Below are positions 10,348 to 20,174 of a stretch of DNA of 64,000 nt, one piece after another. The stretch is from NCBI GenBank assembly GCA_963777975.1, contig CAVZSO010000010.1:285047-349046 (forward strand), in the 5' to 3' direction. Numbering within the stretch: the first letter of the stretch is position 1; each line of letters begins with the position of its first letter. The notes beneath the pieces were generated by a model that saw only the letters and a list, made by a program, of their open reading frames with translations, was not told where the DNA came from and did no database searches. Made by a program: the position numbers and the translations under genes. The DNA is from CSP1-4 sp963777975. Its GTDB lineage: Bacteria; Chloroflexota; Limnocylindria; Limnocylindrales; CSP1-4.

Positions 10348-10382
10348 CGAGGCCGCCGCCCGGCGAACGGGCGGCGGCCTCG
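10348..10382. terminator. Bidirectional terminator hairpin
   Basis: A perfect 15-bp GC-rich stem (CGAGGCCGCCGCCCG and its complement) with a 5-nt loop lies between two convergent genes, the methyltransferase (plus) and the GlsB-like gene (minus). This is where a shared terminator is expected. Confidence 0.7.
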
Positions 10383-10428
10383 AGGTGATCAGCGGTCGGT
10401 CGGGCACTCCGACCGCCATCGGGCTCGG

Positions 10429-10704
10429 TCAGGCGGGAGTGGCTCCACGCTTGCTCCACCAGGCCCCGAAGCCGCCGACGATCAGCGCTCCGATGATGGC
10501 CACGATGATGGACGTGATGTTGATGCCGCTGATCAGCGTCGCCGAATCCGCGCCCGGCAACAGCAGGCCGCCGATGGCGCCGCCGACGACGGCGCCGACG
10601 ATGCCGAAGATGATCGTCCTGATGAGGCCATTCGGGGTGCCCAGGACCATGTTGGCAACCCAACCGGCGATACCGCCAACGACCAGCCACGCGATGATGC
10701 TCAT
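10429..10704 (-). CDS. GlsB/YeaQ/YmgE family (transglycosylase-associated) small membrane protein
   Basis: 91 residues from the ATG at 10704. Three hydrophobic segments carry glycine zippers: IIAWLVVGGIAGWVANMVLG, a middle FGIVGAVVGGAIGGLLL, and a C-terminal segment ending SIIVAIIGALIVGGFGAWW. This is the GlsB/YeaQ/YmgE family signature. Members are stress-associated inner-membrane proteins of unknown molecular role. The 4.4-fold longer open frame through this start is antisense to the GH18 gene and was discounted. Confidence 0.85.
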   Translation of the reverse strand: MSIIAWLVVGGIAGWVANMVLGTPNGLIRTIIFGIVGAVVGGAIGGLLLPGADSATLISGINITSIIVAIIGALIVGGFGAWWSKRGATPA

Positions 10705-10914
10705 GCTCGATCCCTCACTCCGCGGCTCCGGCGTCATGGCACCGGTCTCGCCGCCGACACACGGTACTCCCTCCTGTCTATGGGTCGGCAGTCCGCATCT
10801 TCGCGTAGGCCTCTCGGAACGAAGGTCCCGGGCCGAGGGGCGGATGCGGCCATCGACCGGCTGTGGTGATCCGGGGTAAGGTGGCCGCCGACGCAGATCG
10901 CCCCGGAGGCCGCC

Positions 10915-12612
10915 TTGCCCACCCGCACCCGCGCCGCCACCTTGCTCTTCGCCACGCTCATCGCCATCACGGCCAGCCCGCTCTCGGCCCAGCCGGTCGC
11001 GGCCGCCGATCTGGCGCCGCTGACCACCGGCCACCTCTCGCGGCGCATGTCGGGCGAGGTCTTCGGCTTCCTGCCCTACTGGTCGATGGCGTCCTGGACC
11101 GACGACTACCTGCACTACGACGCGTTGACCGACATCGCCATCTTCGGGGTCGGCATCAAGAAGAGCGGACATCTCGACACCGCGTCGCCGGGGTATGTCG
11201 ACCTTATGAGCGCGACCGGCACCCAGATCATCGCGCACGCCCATGCCCGTGGCGTCCGCGTCCACATCACCTTCCAGTCCTTCGGCTCCGACCGGAACAC
11301 GGCCCTCTTCGGAAGCCCGACGGCCCTGGCGACCTTCGTCAGCGAGGCGCGCGCCTTGATGCGGCAGCGCGGCGCCGACGGTGCCAACCTGGACATCGAG
11401 AGCCTGCCCAGCGCGAACTGGCCGGCCTTTGCCGGCGTGGTGAAGTCGCTGCGTGCCAAAGCCCGGAGGGACAATCCCATCGCGCGCATCAGCGTCGCGA
11501 CCTATCCCAGCGCTGCCGGCGCCAAGGTCGCGAAGTTGGCGACCGATGCGGGCGCCGACCGCATCTTCATCATGGCCTACAACTACCGGACGGCCCTCGC
11601 CAACCCCGTCGGCAGCACCGATCCACTCCTTCGGGCAGACGGCGGCCTGAGCCTGACGACGACCTTGGACAGCTACGCCAGCCACGGCGTGCCTGCGGGC
11701 AGGATCCTGCTCGGGCTGCCCTTCTACGGCTTCACCTGGCCGACGGTCGATGACAGCCTGAACGCGGATCGTCGGCCGGTCGCCGACGGGCTCGGGGATG
11801 GCGATGCCTTCTTCCCCTATCGCAGTGCCCAGGACGGCCTGCCGGCAGGCGCCGTCGTCGACCACGACCCGGTCGAGCAGACGGCTCGCATCACCTGGTA
11901 CGACGATGCCAAGGCGAGCTGGTACCAGTCGTACTACGACGATCCACAGAGCCTCGCCCCCAAAGCCAAGCTGGCCATCAGCCACGGCCTGGCCGGGATG
12001 GGCATCTGGGCGCTCGGATACGAACGTGGCGTGCCTGGCTACTGGGAGACGATCGCGGCGACCTTCCCGGCGCCCAAGATCCTGAGCGTCAAGGTCAGCC
12101 CGAACCCGACCGACTCGCGCAGCGTGACGGTCAAGACGACCTGGGATGCCGGTGCCCACCGCGTGACCAAGATGCGCCTGTCGAACAACGGAACGACGTG
12201 GAGCGACTGGCGCACCGCGGCGGCGAGCACGCCCTGGAAGGTGTCATCGACCAACGGCACGCGCCACGTGTACGTCCAGATCCGCGACTCTGCTCTGGCG
12301 CGCTCAGCGGTGGGCTCCGGCAAGACCGTCCTGGATACGGTCGCCCCGACGGTGACGTCGCTGACGCTCGTCCGCCAGGGCACGAAGCACCGCTGGAAGA
12401 TCAGCTATCAGGCGTCGGATGCGACCTCGGGCGTCGCCGGCTACCGCGTCCGCTATCGGGTCGGGTCAGGCACCTGGCACACGCTCCAGAGCTTCACCAC
12501 GTCGACGACCGCGTACCTCAAGATCCCCCGGCGCTACGCGGTCACGTTCTCGGTCAGGGCCAGGGACATCGCCGGCAACTGGAGCGACGCTCGGTACCGC
12601 CATACGCCCTGA
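10915..12612 (+). CDS. Secreted glycoside hydrolase family 18-like protein
   Basis: 565 residues from a TTG at 10915, with CGGAGG 6 bp upstream and a signal peptide ending near AQPVAAA. The GH18 barrel (~residues 48-370) includes the catalytic DxE-type motif in GADGANLDIES, with Glu as proton donor, and the FIMAYNYR and GLPFYGF strands typical of spore-germination SleL/YaaH-like and chitinase-like GH18 proteins. Two C-terminal Ig/FN3-like beta domains follow (~380-565; VAPTVTSLTL, DIAGNWSD). It probably acts outside the cell on an N-acetylglucosamine polymer such as peptidoglycan or chitin. Confidence 0.85.
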   Translation: MPTRTRAATLLFATLIAITASPLSAQPVAAADLAPLTTGHLSRRMSGEVFGFLPYWSMASWTDDYLHYDALTDIAIFGVGIKKSGHLDTASPGYVDLMSATGTQIIAHAHARGVRVHITFQSFGSDRNTALFGSPTALATFVSEARALMRQRGADGANLDIESLPSANWPAFAGVVKSLRAKARRDNPIARISVATYPSAAGAKVAKLATDAGADRIFIMAYNYRTALANPVGSTDPLLRADGGLSLTTTLDSYASHGVPAGRILLGLPFYGFTWPTVDDSLNADRRPVADGLGDGDAFFPYRSAQDGLPAGAVVDHDPVEQTARITWYDDAKASWYQSYYDDPQSLAPKAKLAISHGLAGMGIWALGYERGVPGYWETIAATFPAPKILSVKVSPNPTDSRSVTVKTTWDAGAHRVTKMRLSNNGTTWSDWRTAAASTPWKVSSTNGTRHVYVQIRDSALARSAVGSGKTVLDTVAPTVTSLTLVRQGTKHRWKISYQASDATSGVAGYRVRYRVGSGTWHTLQSFTTSTTAYLKIPRRYAVTFSVRARDIAGNWSDARYRHTP

Positions 12613-12753
12613 CGGGACCGTGGGCCGGACGGCTCAGGCCCGCGCAGACGCTTCGACGCGGCCCAGCGACGCCGCCTTCCTGAGGGTCCGCCGACACGTC
12701 CGACGCCCGAGCGGACGCTCCCGTGTCGTCCGGCGACTGGCATCATTGACGAC

Positions 12754-13425
12754 GTGCTCGCTCTGTTGGCGATGGCGATCGGCTTTGGCGCCATCGTCGC
12801 CTTCTCGCCGACCAAGCTGGCCATCTCGATCCTCTACCTGTCCGGCCGCGTGGCGCCGGTCGCGCGGGCGCTGGCCTTCCTGATCGGCAACACCGTCGTC
12901 ATCGGCACGGTCGCTGTGCTTGCCTATCTGGGCGGCCTCACGCTCCTGAGCACGACCACGTCCGTCCCGCCCACCGCGAGCGACTGGCTCGACGTCCTCC
13001 TCGGCATCATCCTGCTGGCGATCGCCGCCTATGGGCTGGCGCGGCCGGGCGCGATCAGTCCGGCCACGCTCGGGGTCGGCGACAGCGACCTGCGACCGAG
13101 GCTCGGGCGTGCGCTCGTCTTCGGCGCCAGCTACGGGTTCGTCGCCTTCGGCCGGGTCATCGTGGTCGCCGCCGGCAGCTCGTGGATCGCCCGCTCGCCC
13201 ATCGGCGTGACCGGGCAGATCGTGCTGCTGACGGTGATGCTCGTCGTGGCCCAGATGCCGCTCTGGCTGCCGATCGTGATGCACGTCTTCGCGCCGTCGC
13301 GGATCGAGCGGATCTCGGGCTTCGCGGACCGCGGCGTCCAGCAGATCGGCGGCCGGACGGGAGCGGTCGTCGTCGGCTGCGTCGGCGGGATCCTGTTGCT
13401 GTCCGGGATCCGCTGGGCGTTCTAG
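12754..13425 (+). CDS. GAP-family (Sap/LysE-like) multi-pass membrane protein
   Basis: 223 residues from a GTG at 12754, with six hydrophobic segments. The N-terminal FGAIVAFSPTKLAISILYLSG, with a Pro in the first helix, and the helix pair split by a central loop resemble the GAP/Sap family (related to mycobacterial sulfolipid-1-addressing protein and LysE exporters). Substrate unknown. The 140 bp upstream show no other gene. Confidence 0.7.
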   Translation: MLALLAMAIGFGAIVAFSPTKLAISILYLSGRVAPVARALAFLIGNTVVIGTVAVLAYLGGLTLLSTTTSVPPTASDWLDVLLGIILLAIAAYGLARPGAISPATLGVGDSDLRPRLGRALVFGASYGFVAFGRVIVVAAGSSWIARSPIGVTGQIVLLTVMLVVAQMPLWLPIVMHVFAPSRIERISGFADRGVQQIGGRTGAVVVGCVGGILLLSGIRWAF

Positions 13426-13483
13426 GAGCGTGGCGATGCGCGACAGCGCCGACACATCGATGACCGACACACGGGCGACACGC

Positions 13484-13517
13484 CGATGCCCCGCCGGTCG
13501 GCTCCGACGGGGCATCG
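13484..13517 (+). terminator. Hairpin after the GAP-family gene
   Basis: A 10-bp inverted repeat (CGATGCCCCG and its complement) with a 14-nt loop lies 59 bp after the stop at 13425, between convergent genes. It lacks a T-tract. Confidence 0.45.
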
Positions 13518-13576
13518 ATCCTGGCGCTTGGACTTCACCGCCTGCCTCGAGACAGGCGATCCGGCGATCTGAGTGG

Positions 13577-14234
13577 TTACGCGGTGGTGATCATCGAGCT
13601 GTCCCGATAGCGGGTCATGTCGATCTCGAAGTTCTTGGTCGAGCGATCCTGGGCCAGGAAGCCGGCCACGGCCACGACGAGGGTGATGATCGCCCACACC
13701 GGCCCGGCGCTCCAGGCCGCCGAGAACGGCCCGTCCTGGATGGCCGCGATCGGGATCGTGCCGAGGATGAGCAGCAACCCGCTGACGGCCGTGCCGGCGC
13801 CACCGAGCGCCGTCAGGCCGAGGACCGCCCACTTCGGGAAGCGCAGCACGATGGCCGACGACGACGAACGCCAGGCCGACGACGAGGGCGATGAGGAAGG
13901 TCAGCAGGCCGCCGTCGAAGCCGATGGCGGACATGACCGCCTCGCCCAGCCAGGCGCCGACCGCGCCGGCGAGCGCGATGATGGCGATGTACCAGAAGAA
14001 GTACGAGCCGATGGCCAGGATGATGCCGCAGACGACGCCAACGACCCAGCCACTGACCTCGGACCAGGAAGCCGCCGCCGAAGAGCTCGGTCAATGGCCG
14101 CCGAGCCCGAGCCAGAAGCCGGCCACGAAGCCGAAGAGCGGCAGCAGGAACAGGAAGAACTTGTAGCCGGCGAAGCAGACCGCCGCCCCGATGGCGATGG
14201 CCAGGATGCCGAGCAGTAGCGTCTGGATATCCAT
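13577..14234 (-). pseudogene. DUF4203/TMEM198-like multi-pass membrane protein, four frame breaks
   Basis: Read from the ATG at 14234, the pieces join into one ~215-residue protein of about seven hydrophobic helices: MDIQTLLLGILAIAIGAA, then LTELFGGGFL, then WVVGVVCGIILAIGSYFFWY, then LLTFLIALVVGLAFVVV, then FPKWAVLGLTALGGAGTAV. Removing four single bases (two near 14095-14105, one near 14078, one near 13860) restores a continuous frame, and the span length (3n+1) agrees. The fold and helix pattern resemble DUF4203/TMEM198-type proteins. Function unknown. Probably intact in the organism and broken by assembly errors. Confidence 0.6.
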
Positions 14235-14476
14235 GGTGTCTGGGCCTCCCTCTGATGTGTGCGGGGTCGAGTCCGAGTCGCGGGGCGCGCCAGTGCGGCT
14301 TTCCGCGGAGCAAGGGCCTTTTGGGCGATCCCTCGCTATTCGACTCCCGCTTCAGTCAGGCCGGCTGAAGCCGTCCGGCGACCGATCCGGTCACCTCAGG
14401 CAGCCTAGCACGCACGGGAAGGGGCTCGACAGTCGTCAGCTCGGCGTATCCGACCCTCGGATCCGTGCCTCGCGCC

Positions 14477-16297
14477 TCAGCGACGGATCTCGCGCACGTT
14501 GTCGGTCAGGACGATGAGCGCCAGGGCCGCGATCGCGGCGATGATCAGATATGTCGCGTAGTTCACGGCGAGGATGGCGATCGAGACGACCGCCAGCAGG
14601 AGCGCCAGGCGCAGGAGGAGCTGCGTCAGCCGACGACGGAACGCTGCTTCGACGAGCACGTAGCCACCGAAGCCGACGAACAACGCCGTGTACCAGGGCA
14701 CGATGCCCGTCACCAGCATCGCGACCTCGGCCAGCAGCAGGATGCCGATGCTGATCGCCGACCAGAACTCGACCAACCGCCCGTAGCGCGTCGCGTCGGG
14801 CGGCATCGGGTGCATGGCGTGATGGAGGTGGGCGGTCGGTGAGCCGAGGTCGCCTCGCTCGACCCGCTCGAGCTCGAGCTCGAGCGCACCGATCGTGTCG
14901 CGCAGGCGGGCGACCTCCGAACGCCGCTGCCTGAGGCCCAGCTCGGCGGCCGACCAGCTCGGCGCGGCGGGCATCGTAGATCGATGCCAACGATGCATCG
15001 ACGGACAGAGCCCCGACCTCCGCCTCGAGTGGTGGCAGCGCCTCCGCGTCGCGGGTCGACCTGGGCGTCGGCCTCGACCAGCTCCATCCGAAGCCGAACA
15101 AGGCGCTCGCGCAGGACGGCCGGCTGGCGATAGGGTGGCGCGACCTTCGACAGACCAGCGAAGCCCACCGGGTCGTTCCATGACTGCCTGACCGTCCCGG
15201 CGCGACCGTACTTCGGCCCCGCAGGTGCGCGTTCGCCCGCGAAGCGGTCGCGCGTGTCGAGGCCGAAGAGCCCGCGATAGCCATCGACCCAGTCGGTCGA
15301 GTCGTCGATCGTCACGGGCGTCCACTCAGCGCCCTGGCCGGGCCCGATGGCCAGCCCGTCGGCGCGCGCGTAGTCGATGAACGGCACGGCCAGGGCCTGA
15401 CTCCAGGGACGTGGCAAGATCGCCCGGGTCAGGCTGCCTGAGGATGTCACGCCAGAGATCCCGGATGGCACCGAGCAGTCCCTTGACGCCGCGCAGCGCC
15501 GGCAGCGGGACGATGGTCAGGTACTCGCCACGCTCGAAGTACGAGGCGTGCGAGCCGGCTCCCGCGTGCAGGACCGGATGATCGCCCTCCTTGACCAGGA
15601 GCGGGTCGTCCCACCGACGGCGGAGGTCGTCGCCGGTGTAGTCATGCGCGGCGCAGGCGATCCAGACCGGGCCGCGGCTCACCCTTCGGGGGCTCCTCGA
15701 GGTAGATGAACGCCTGCTCCCAGTCCGCCTCGTGGTCGTTCGCGCCAGCGAACGTCGAGCGGAAGTCGTTCATGAAGTAGAACCACATGTAGTGCAGGAC
15801 CAGCCAGCCATCCTGGCGGACGACTCGCGCGTGGTAGTGATAGGCGGGATCCCCGGCGCGAGCCCGCTCGTACTTCACCTGGGCGGCGGCGGCGGTCCCG
15901 CCGGGGACCGTGCCACGCAGGAGGAGCGAGGCCGTGAACCCGGCATCGACGAGCCGGGCGAAGAGGCCGACGCGCGCCAGGCGTCCCGGGGCATGGAAGA
16001 CCTGTCGGTCGGGACGGCGATTCCAGCGCCCCAGGTCGAAGCCCGTCAGCGGCGCCTGGACCAGGCGCAGGTACAGGTTCTCGCCGGGTGGCGCGGTATA
16101 GCTGATCGAGCCTGTCGACGGTCAGCTCGCCCTGCGGCACGAGCAGGCGTCGCTCGCGCTCGCTGGCACCCGACGAAGAGGTCGCACTCCGCGAAGTAGC
16201 CCTCGACCCCGGTCGGGAAGAAGAGCTCCCCGTAGGTGTACTTGACGATCGGCTCGAACCGCCGCAGCAGCGCCAGGTCGGCCGCGTCGATGGTCAC
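14477..16297 (-). pseudogene. Vps62-like domain protein with coiled coil and C-terminal membrane helices, multiple frame breaks
   Basis: Segments in three frames join into one ~600-residue protein from a GTG at 16297. An N-terminal part contains LALLRRFEPIVKYTYGELFF. A central Vps62-like region (fungal vacuolar sorting/DUF946 type) contains WLVLHYMWFYFMNDFR, ANDHEADWEQAFIYLEE, WIACAAHDYTGDDLRRRWDD and VLHAGAGSHASYFERGEYL. A charged coiled coil follows (LVRLRMELVEADAQVD ... RSEVARLRDTIGALELELE), then about four C-terminal membrane helices. The gene start overlaps the preceding small membrane gene as GTGA. Function unknown; the fusion itself is notable. Confidence 0.6.
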
Positions 16298-16730
16298 GGC
16301 CGCCCCGCCCCCGTGCCGTCCATCACCTCGGCGCTGATCGCGCAGACCGTCACGTGCGAAGGCGGCCCGGACCTCGCGCTGGTTCATGTAGATGGCCATG
16401 GCCGAGAAGATGGCCATCCGGATGTACTCGGGCGTGCCGATCCACCAGCCGACGAGGTAGGCGCCCAGTGCGATACAGACCAGGAACATGGCCAGCACCC
16501 AGCCCGTGGGTCGCCGCCGCAGGAGCAGCAGGGCGACCAGGACCTGGATCACGATGAGCGTGCCGTACAACGGCCACAGGAGGCCGGCGTCGCCAAGGGT
16601 CCGCTCCGCCAGCGGTCGTCCCGCTGCGGATGCCGGCGAGCACGAGCGCATAGAGGATCGCGTTGAGCAGGAACCCCAGGGCGACCATGACGACCCCGAA
16701 CGGGAGGCCAGAACTCGTTCGGCGCGCCAT
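16294..16730 (-). pseudogene. Small multi-pass membrane protein, two frame breaks
   Basis: The ATG at 16730 begins MARRTSSGLPFGVVMVALGF. The pieces join into ~145 residues with about four hydrophobic helices (LLNAILYALVLAGI, LYGTLIVIQVLVALLLL, VLAMFLVCIALGAYLVGWW, YIRMAIFSAMAIYM). Breaks lie near 16620 and 16345, and the span length is consistent with two extra bases. The gene ends in a TGA that overlaps the GTG of the Vps62-like gene, so the two are probably co-transcribed. Homology not recognised. Confidence 0.5.
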
Positions 16731-16850
16731 GGCTGCGAGTGTAGCCGTCCTCCGTGCCCGCGACATCGGGCGCGCGACGCAGCGAGCGGCTGAACCGCTA
16801 GGGTTCGCGTGATGCCGCGCCAGCGGCCCGCAGCCGAGACCCGACGACGC

Positions 16851-18190
16851 ATGAGCGACGCCAACGACCTCCCGACGCAGCCGACGCCGGCGCCCGAGAC
16901 CAGCTCCGCGACAGCCGCTCCTGCACGGCAGAGCCGCCGCGCCGCGAGCGCCGCCACGACGCGAACCGACATCAGTCGCTTCGACGGAGCCCCGAACCCG
17001 CTCCGACCCGCGACGGCTCGTCGCCGACCACGGGCTCGGTCTCGTTGGCCGGCCTCCTTCTCGTGCTGGGCTCGATCTCGATCGTTCTCAGCGGCGTCAC
17101 GGTCTGGGCGCACCAGGTCCTGCTGACAGTGACCGCTATGCGGCGATGGTCGCTTCGGTCTCCAGCGACCCGGCCGTCATCGACGCCGTCAGCAGCAAGG
17201 TGGCCACCAGCGCGGTCAGCGCCCTGGACATCCAGGGCAGATTGGAACAGGTCCTGCCCGGGCCGGCCGCGATCATCGCCGGCCCGATCGCCGACCAGGT
17301 CGAGCAGACGCTCGAGCAGGTCGTCGGCAACGTGCTGGTCTCGTCGCAGTTCCAGACCGTCTGGGTCGACGCGAATCGAGCCCTGCACGCCAAGGTCGTG
17401 GCCTTCCTGCGTGGCGACACGACGGTCCTCCAGGCGCGTGACGGCATCGTCTATCTCGACGTCTACCCGCTCATCGACGCCGTCCTCCGCCAGCTCCAGC
17501 AGATCGGCATCATCCCGGCCGACGCCGAGCTGCCCGGACCCGACGAGCTTCGCGCTCGGGACCGCCGGTCGGGCGCTCCTGGAACGGACGCTGAACGTGA
17601 CCCTGCCGGACGACTTCGCGGCCATCCCGCTCTTCGAGGCCGCCAAGCTGCAGAAGATCCAGGGCCTCGTGCAGGCGTTCGACATCATCACGATCGGCAG
17701 CGTGGTGCTGACCGTCCTGCTGCTGCTGGGGGCCATCTATCTGGCCCGTCGCCGTCGTCGGATGGTCATGGCCGTCGGGCTGGGCGCCATCGTCGGCCTG
17801 ATGCTGCTCTCGATCGCGGTCCGCGCGGGCCGCGCCTATGTCGTCTCCACGCTCGCCGACCCGCAGGGCGCCGCCGCGGTCGGGGCCATCTTCAACGCCG
17901 CCATCACCGACCTGCGCAGCGTGCTCATCTGGGTCGCCGTGGCCGGACTCATCGTCGTCGTCGTGGCCTACCTCATCGGCCGCCCGAGCTGGTTCGAGCT
18001 GGCCTCGTCGGACGATCGCATGGGCTGGGCCGCAGAGCACATGGCCGGCATCCGGGGCGCGATCGTGGCGGTCGTCGTCTTCCTGCTCGTCGCCTTCCTG
18101 GTCGACCTTGCGCTGGCCGTCCTCCTGGCCGCCCTGGCCGGCCTGGTCGAGCTGACGATGCGGAACCTGCGCGAGCCGATCGAGGCCTAG
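16851..18190 (+). pseudogene. Uncharacterised membrane protein, several frame breaks
   Basis: The likely start is the ATG at 16851 (MSDANDLPTQPTPAP). A Pro/Ala-rich cytosolic tail leads to a first helix, GLLLVLGSISIVLSGVTVW. A large extracytoplasmic helical region follows (SSDPAVIDAVSSKVATSAVS, PIADQVEQTLEQVVGNVLVS). Three more helices end the protein (VVLTVLLLLGAIYLA, VLIWVAVAGLIVVVVAYLIG, AIVAVVVFLLVAFLVDLAL). Breaks lie near 17035, 17125 (this one looks like a missing base) and 17555. The architecture matches uncharacterised proteins widespread in Actinomycetota and Chloroflexota. No function known. Confidence 0.55.
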
Positions 18191-18196
18191 CGGCGC

Positions 18197-19438
18197 TCAG
18201 CGCGCGGGCAGCAACTCCGCCAGGCCGTCCGCCAGCAGCTCGTAGTCGGGCAGGCTGTTGTAGAGCTGCGCCGAGAGTCGCAGCAGCCGACCACTCGGCG
18301 CGGACGACGTCGCGACCGGGCGTCCACGCTGTCGGCCACGGTCCGATCGGGACCTGGATCCGGTGGCGCTCCATGAGCGCTGCCTGGAGCGGGTCGATGT
18401 CGAGCGGCGAGTGGGACCCGCTGGTGACCGGGTCGACCGGCAACGGGATGGCGGCCATGGCGCCGATCATGCTGTCGGGTGTCGCTGGCTCGAGCCCGAG
18501 GCGGTCGCAGACGAGGTCTCGTCCGCCGATGGCAAGCGCGTGATTGCGGGCCATGATCTCGCGCCAGCCATCGGGCACCCATCCGGCCATGACGTCGATG
18601 GCAGGCCGGGATGCTGAGCGGCGCCGACCAGTCGTCGGTGCCCTGCCAGTCGAACTCGAGCCTGAAGCGACTGCGATCCGCCCGCTCGGCGTTGGCACCG
18701 TGGGAGATGACCAGCGGACGGATGCCCGACTGACGGTCGCGCCGGACCCAGAGGATGCCGCTGCCCTTGGGCGCACACAGCCACTTGTGGGCGTTCCCGG
18801 TCCAGTAGCTGACGCCAGCCGCTTCGAGGGCGGCGATGTCGACCGGCACCTGGCCGGGCGCGTGGGCGCCGTCGACGAGGACCTCGATGCCGCGGTCGGT
18901 CAGCGCGTGGACCAGGTCGACGATGGGCATCACGACGGCGGTCGGGCTGGTGATGGCGCTCAGCACGACGAGGCGGGTCCGCGGCCGCACGGCATCGAGG
19001 ACCCCTTCGATGATGGCCTCGGGGCCGTCGACCGGGAAGGGCAGCGCGGCGATGTCGAGCGTGGCGCCGTCGCGCGCGGCCACGAAGGCTGCCGCGTTCA
19101 GGATCGCGTTGTACTCGTGGTCGGCGGCCAGGATGCGATCGCCCGGCTGGAAGCGGAGCGAGCGCAGGACCGTGTTGACCCCCGTCGTCGCGTTGGCGAC
19201 GAAGGCCAGGTCGTCCGGATCCGCGTTCAGGAACGCGCCCTACCCGCCGACGCGCCTCGTCCTGGGCCGGCTCGAGGTCATCGGCGAACCAGCGCACCGG
19301 CTCGCGCTCCATGCGGTCCTGCCACGCACGCTGCGCAGCCAGCACGGCCGTCGGGCAGGCCCCGAACGAGCCGTGGTTGAGGAACGTGATGGCGGGGTCC
19401 AGCGGCCAGTGGCCGGCGAGCGGGGAGCGACGCGCCAT
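18197..19438 (-). pseudogene. Class V aminotransferase (isopenicillin-N epimerase/cysteine desulfurase-like), three frame breaks
   Basis: The start is the ATG at 19438 (MARRSPLAGHWPLDPAITFL), then HGSFGACP, typical of the isopenicillin-N epimerase-like branch of PLP enzymes. The PLP Lys is in YWTGNAHKWLCAPKGSG, and the Asp that binds the pyridine nitrogen in VLVDGAHAPGQ. The C-terminus reads RLLRLSAQLYNSLPDY. Three breaks (about 19243, 18605 and 18297) are each fixed by removing one G in gene sense, giving ~413 residues, normal length. Substrate unknown. Because every domain is conserved, the breaks are probably assembly errors. Confidence 0.75.
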
Positions 19439-19463
19439 CGCCGAACTGTGCCACCATCGCGCC

Positions 19464-20159
19464 ATGTGCGGGAGGTTCACCCAGCAGCGCCCGACGGCCG
19501 AGCTGGCCGAGATGTTCGACGCCGAGCCGCTCGTCGAGGCGAGCGAGCCGCGCTTCAACGTGGCGCCATCGCAGGGCATCGTGGCGATCGTCCGGCCACC
19601 GGAGGATCGACGCCTGCTGACGACCCTGCGCTGGGGCCTCATCCCATCCTGGGCGGAGGACCCAAAGGTCGGCTACAAGATGATCAACGCGCGAGCCGAG
19701 TCGGTCTTCACCAGCCCGGCGTTCCGGACCAGCATCCGGAAGAAGCGCTGCCTGATCCCGGCCGACAGCTTCTACGAGTGGCGACGCCAGGCTGAGGGGC
19801 CGAAGCAGCCCTACCTCATCCATCGGCCCGATGGGCAGCCGCTGGCCCTGGCCGGCATCTGGTCGACCTGGAAGGAGCCCGAGAGCGGCGAGTGGCTGCG
19901 CAGCTGCGCCATCGTGACCACCACGCCGAACGAGCTCATGGCCAGCATCCACGACCGGATGCCGGTCATCCTGCCGGAGTCGGCCTGGGATCGCTGGCTG
20001 GATCCCGAGCTGGACGACATCGCGGAGCTGCGCGAGCTGCTGGTGCCCTTCGTGGCCGACGAGCTGGAGGCGTATCCGGTCTCGCTGATGGTCAACAACA
20101 CGCGCAACGAAGGTGCCGACCTGACCGCACCGATCAAGGGCGAGGTCCTGCGCGCGTGA
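19464..20159 (+). CDS. SRAP-domain protein (YedK/HMCES), abasic-site shield
   Basis: 231 residues from the ATG at 19464. Cys2 (MCGRF) becomes the N-terminal catalytic residue after Met removal and forms a thiazolidine link to abasic sites in single-stranded DNA. Also present are RFNVAPSQ, LRWGLIPSWA, INARAESV, the Glu in ADSFYEW and the His in HDRMPVIL. This is a complete SRAP active site. Longer upstream starts are antisense to the aminotransferase and were discarded. The 26-bp gap between the start codons of the two divergent genes leaves room only for overlapping promoters. Confidence 0.95.
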   Translation: MCGRFTQQRPTAELAEMFDAEPLVEASEPRFNVAPSQGIVAIVRPPEDRRLLTTLRWGLIPSWAEDPKVGYKMINARAESVFTSPAFRTSIRKKRCLIPADSFYEWRRQAEGPKQPYLIHRPDGQPLALAGIWSTWKEPESGEWLRSCAIVTTTPNELMASIHDRMPVILPESAWDRWLDPELDDIAELRELLVPFVADELEAYPVSLMVNNTRNEGADLTAPIKGEVLRA

Positions 20160-20174
20160 GCCATCGACGAAGCC

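Noticed and set aside
10705..12159. Long minus-strand frame upstream of the GlsB-like start
   Set aside because: It is antisense to the GH18 gene; the 91-residue GlsB-like protein from 10704 explains the conserved part.
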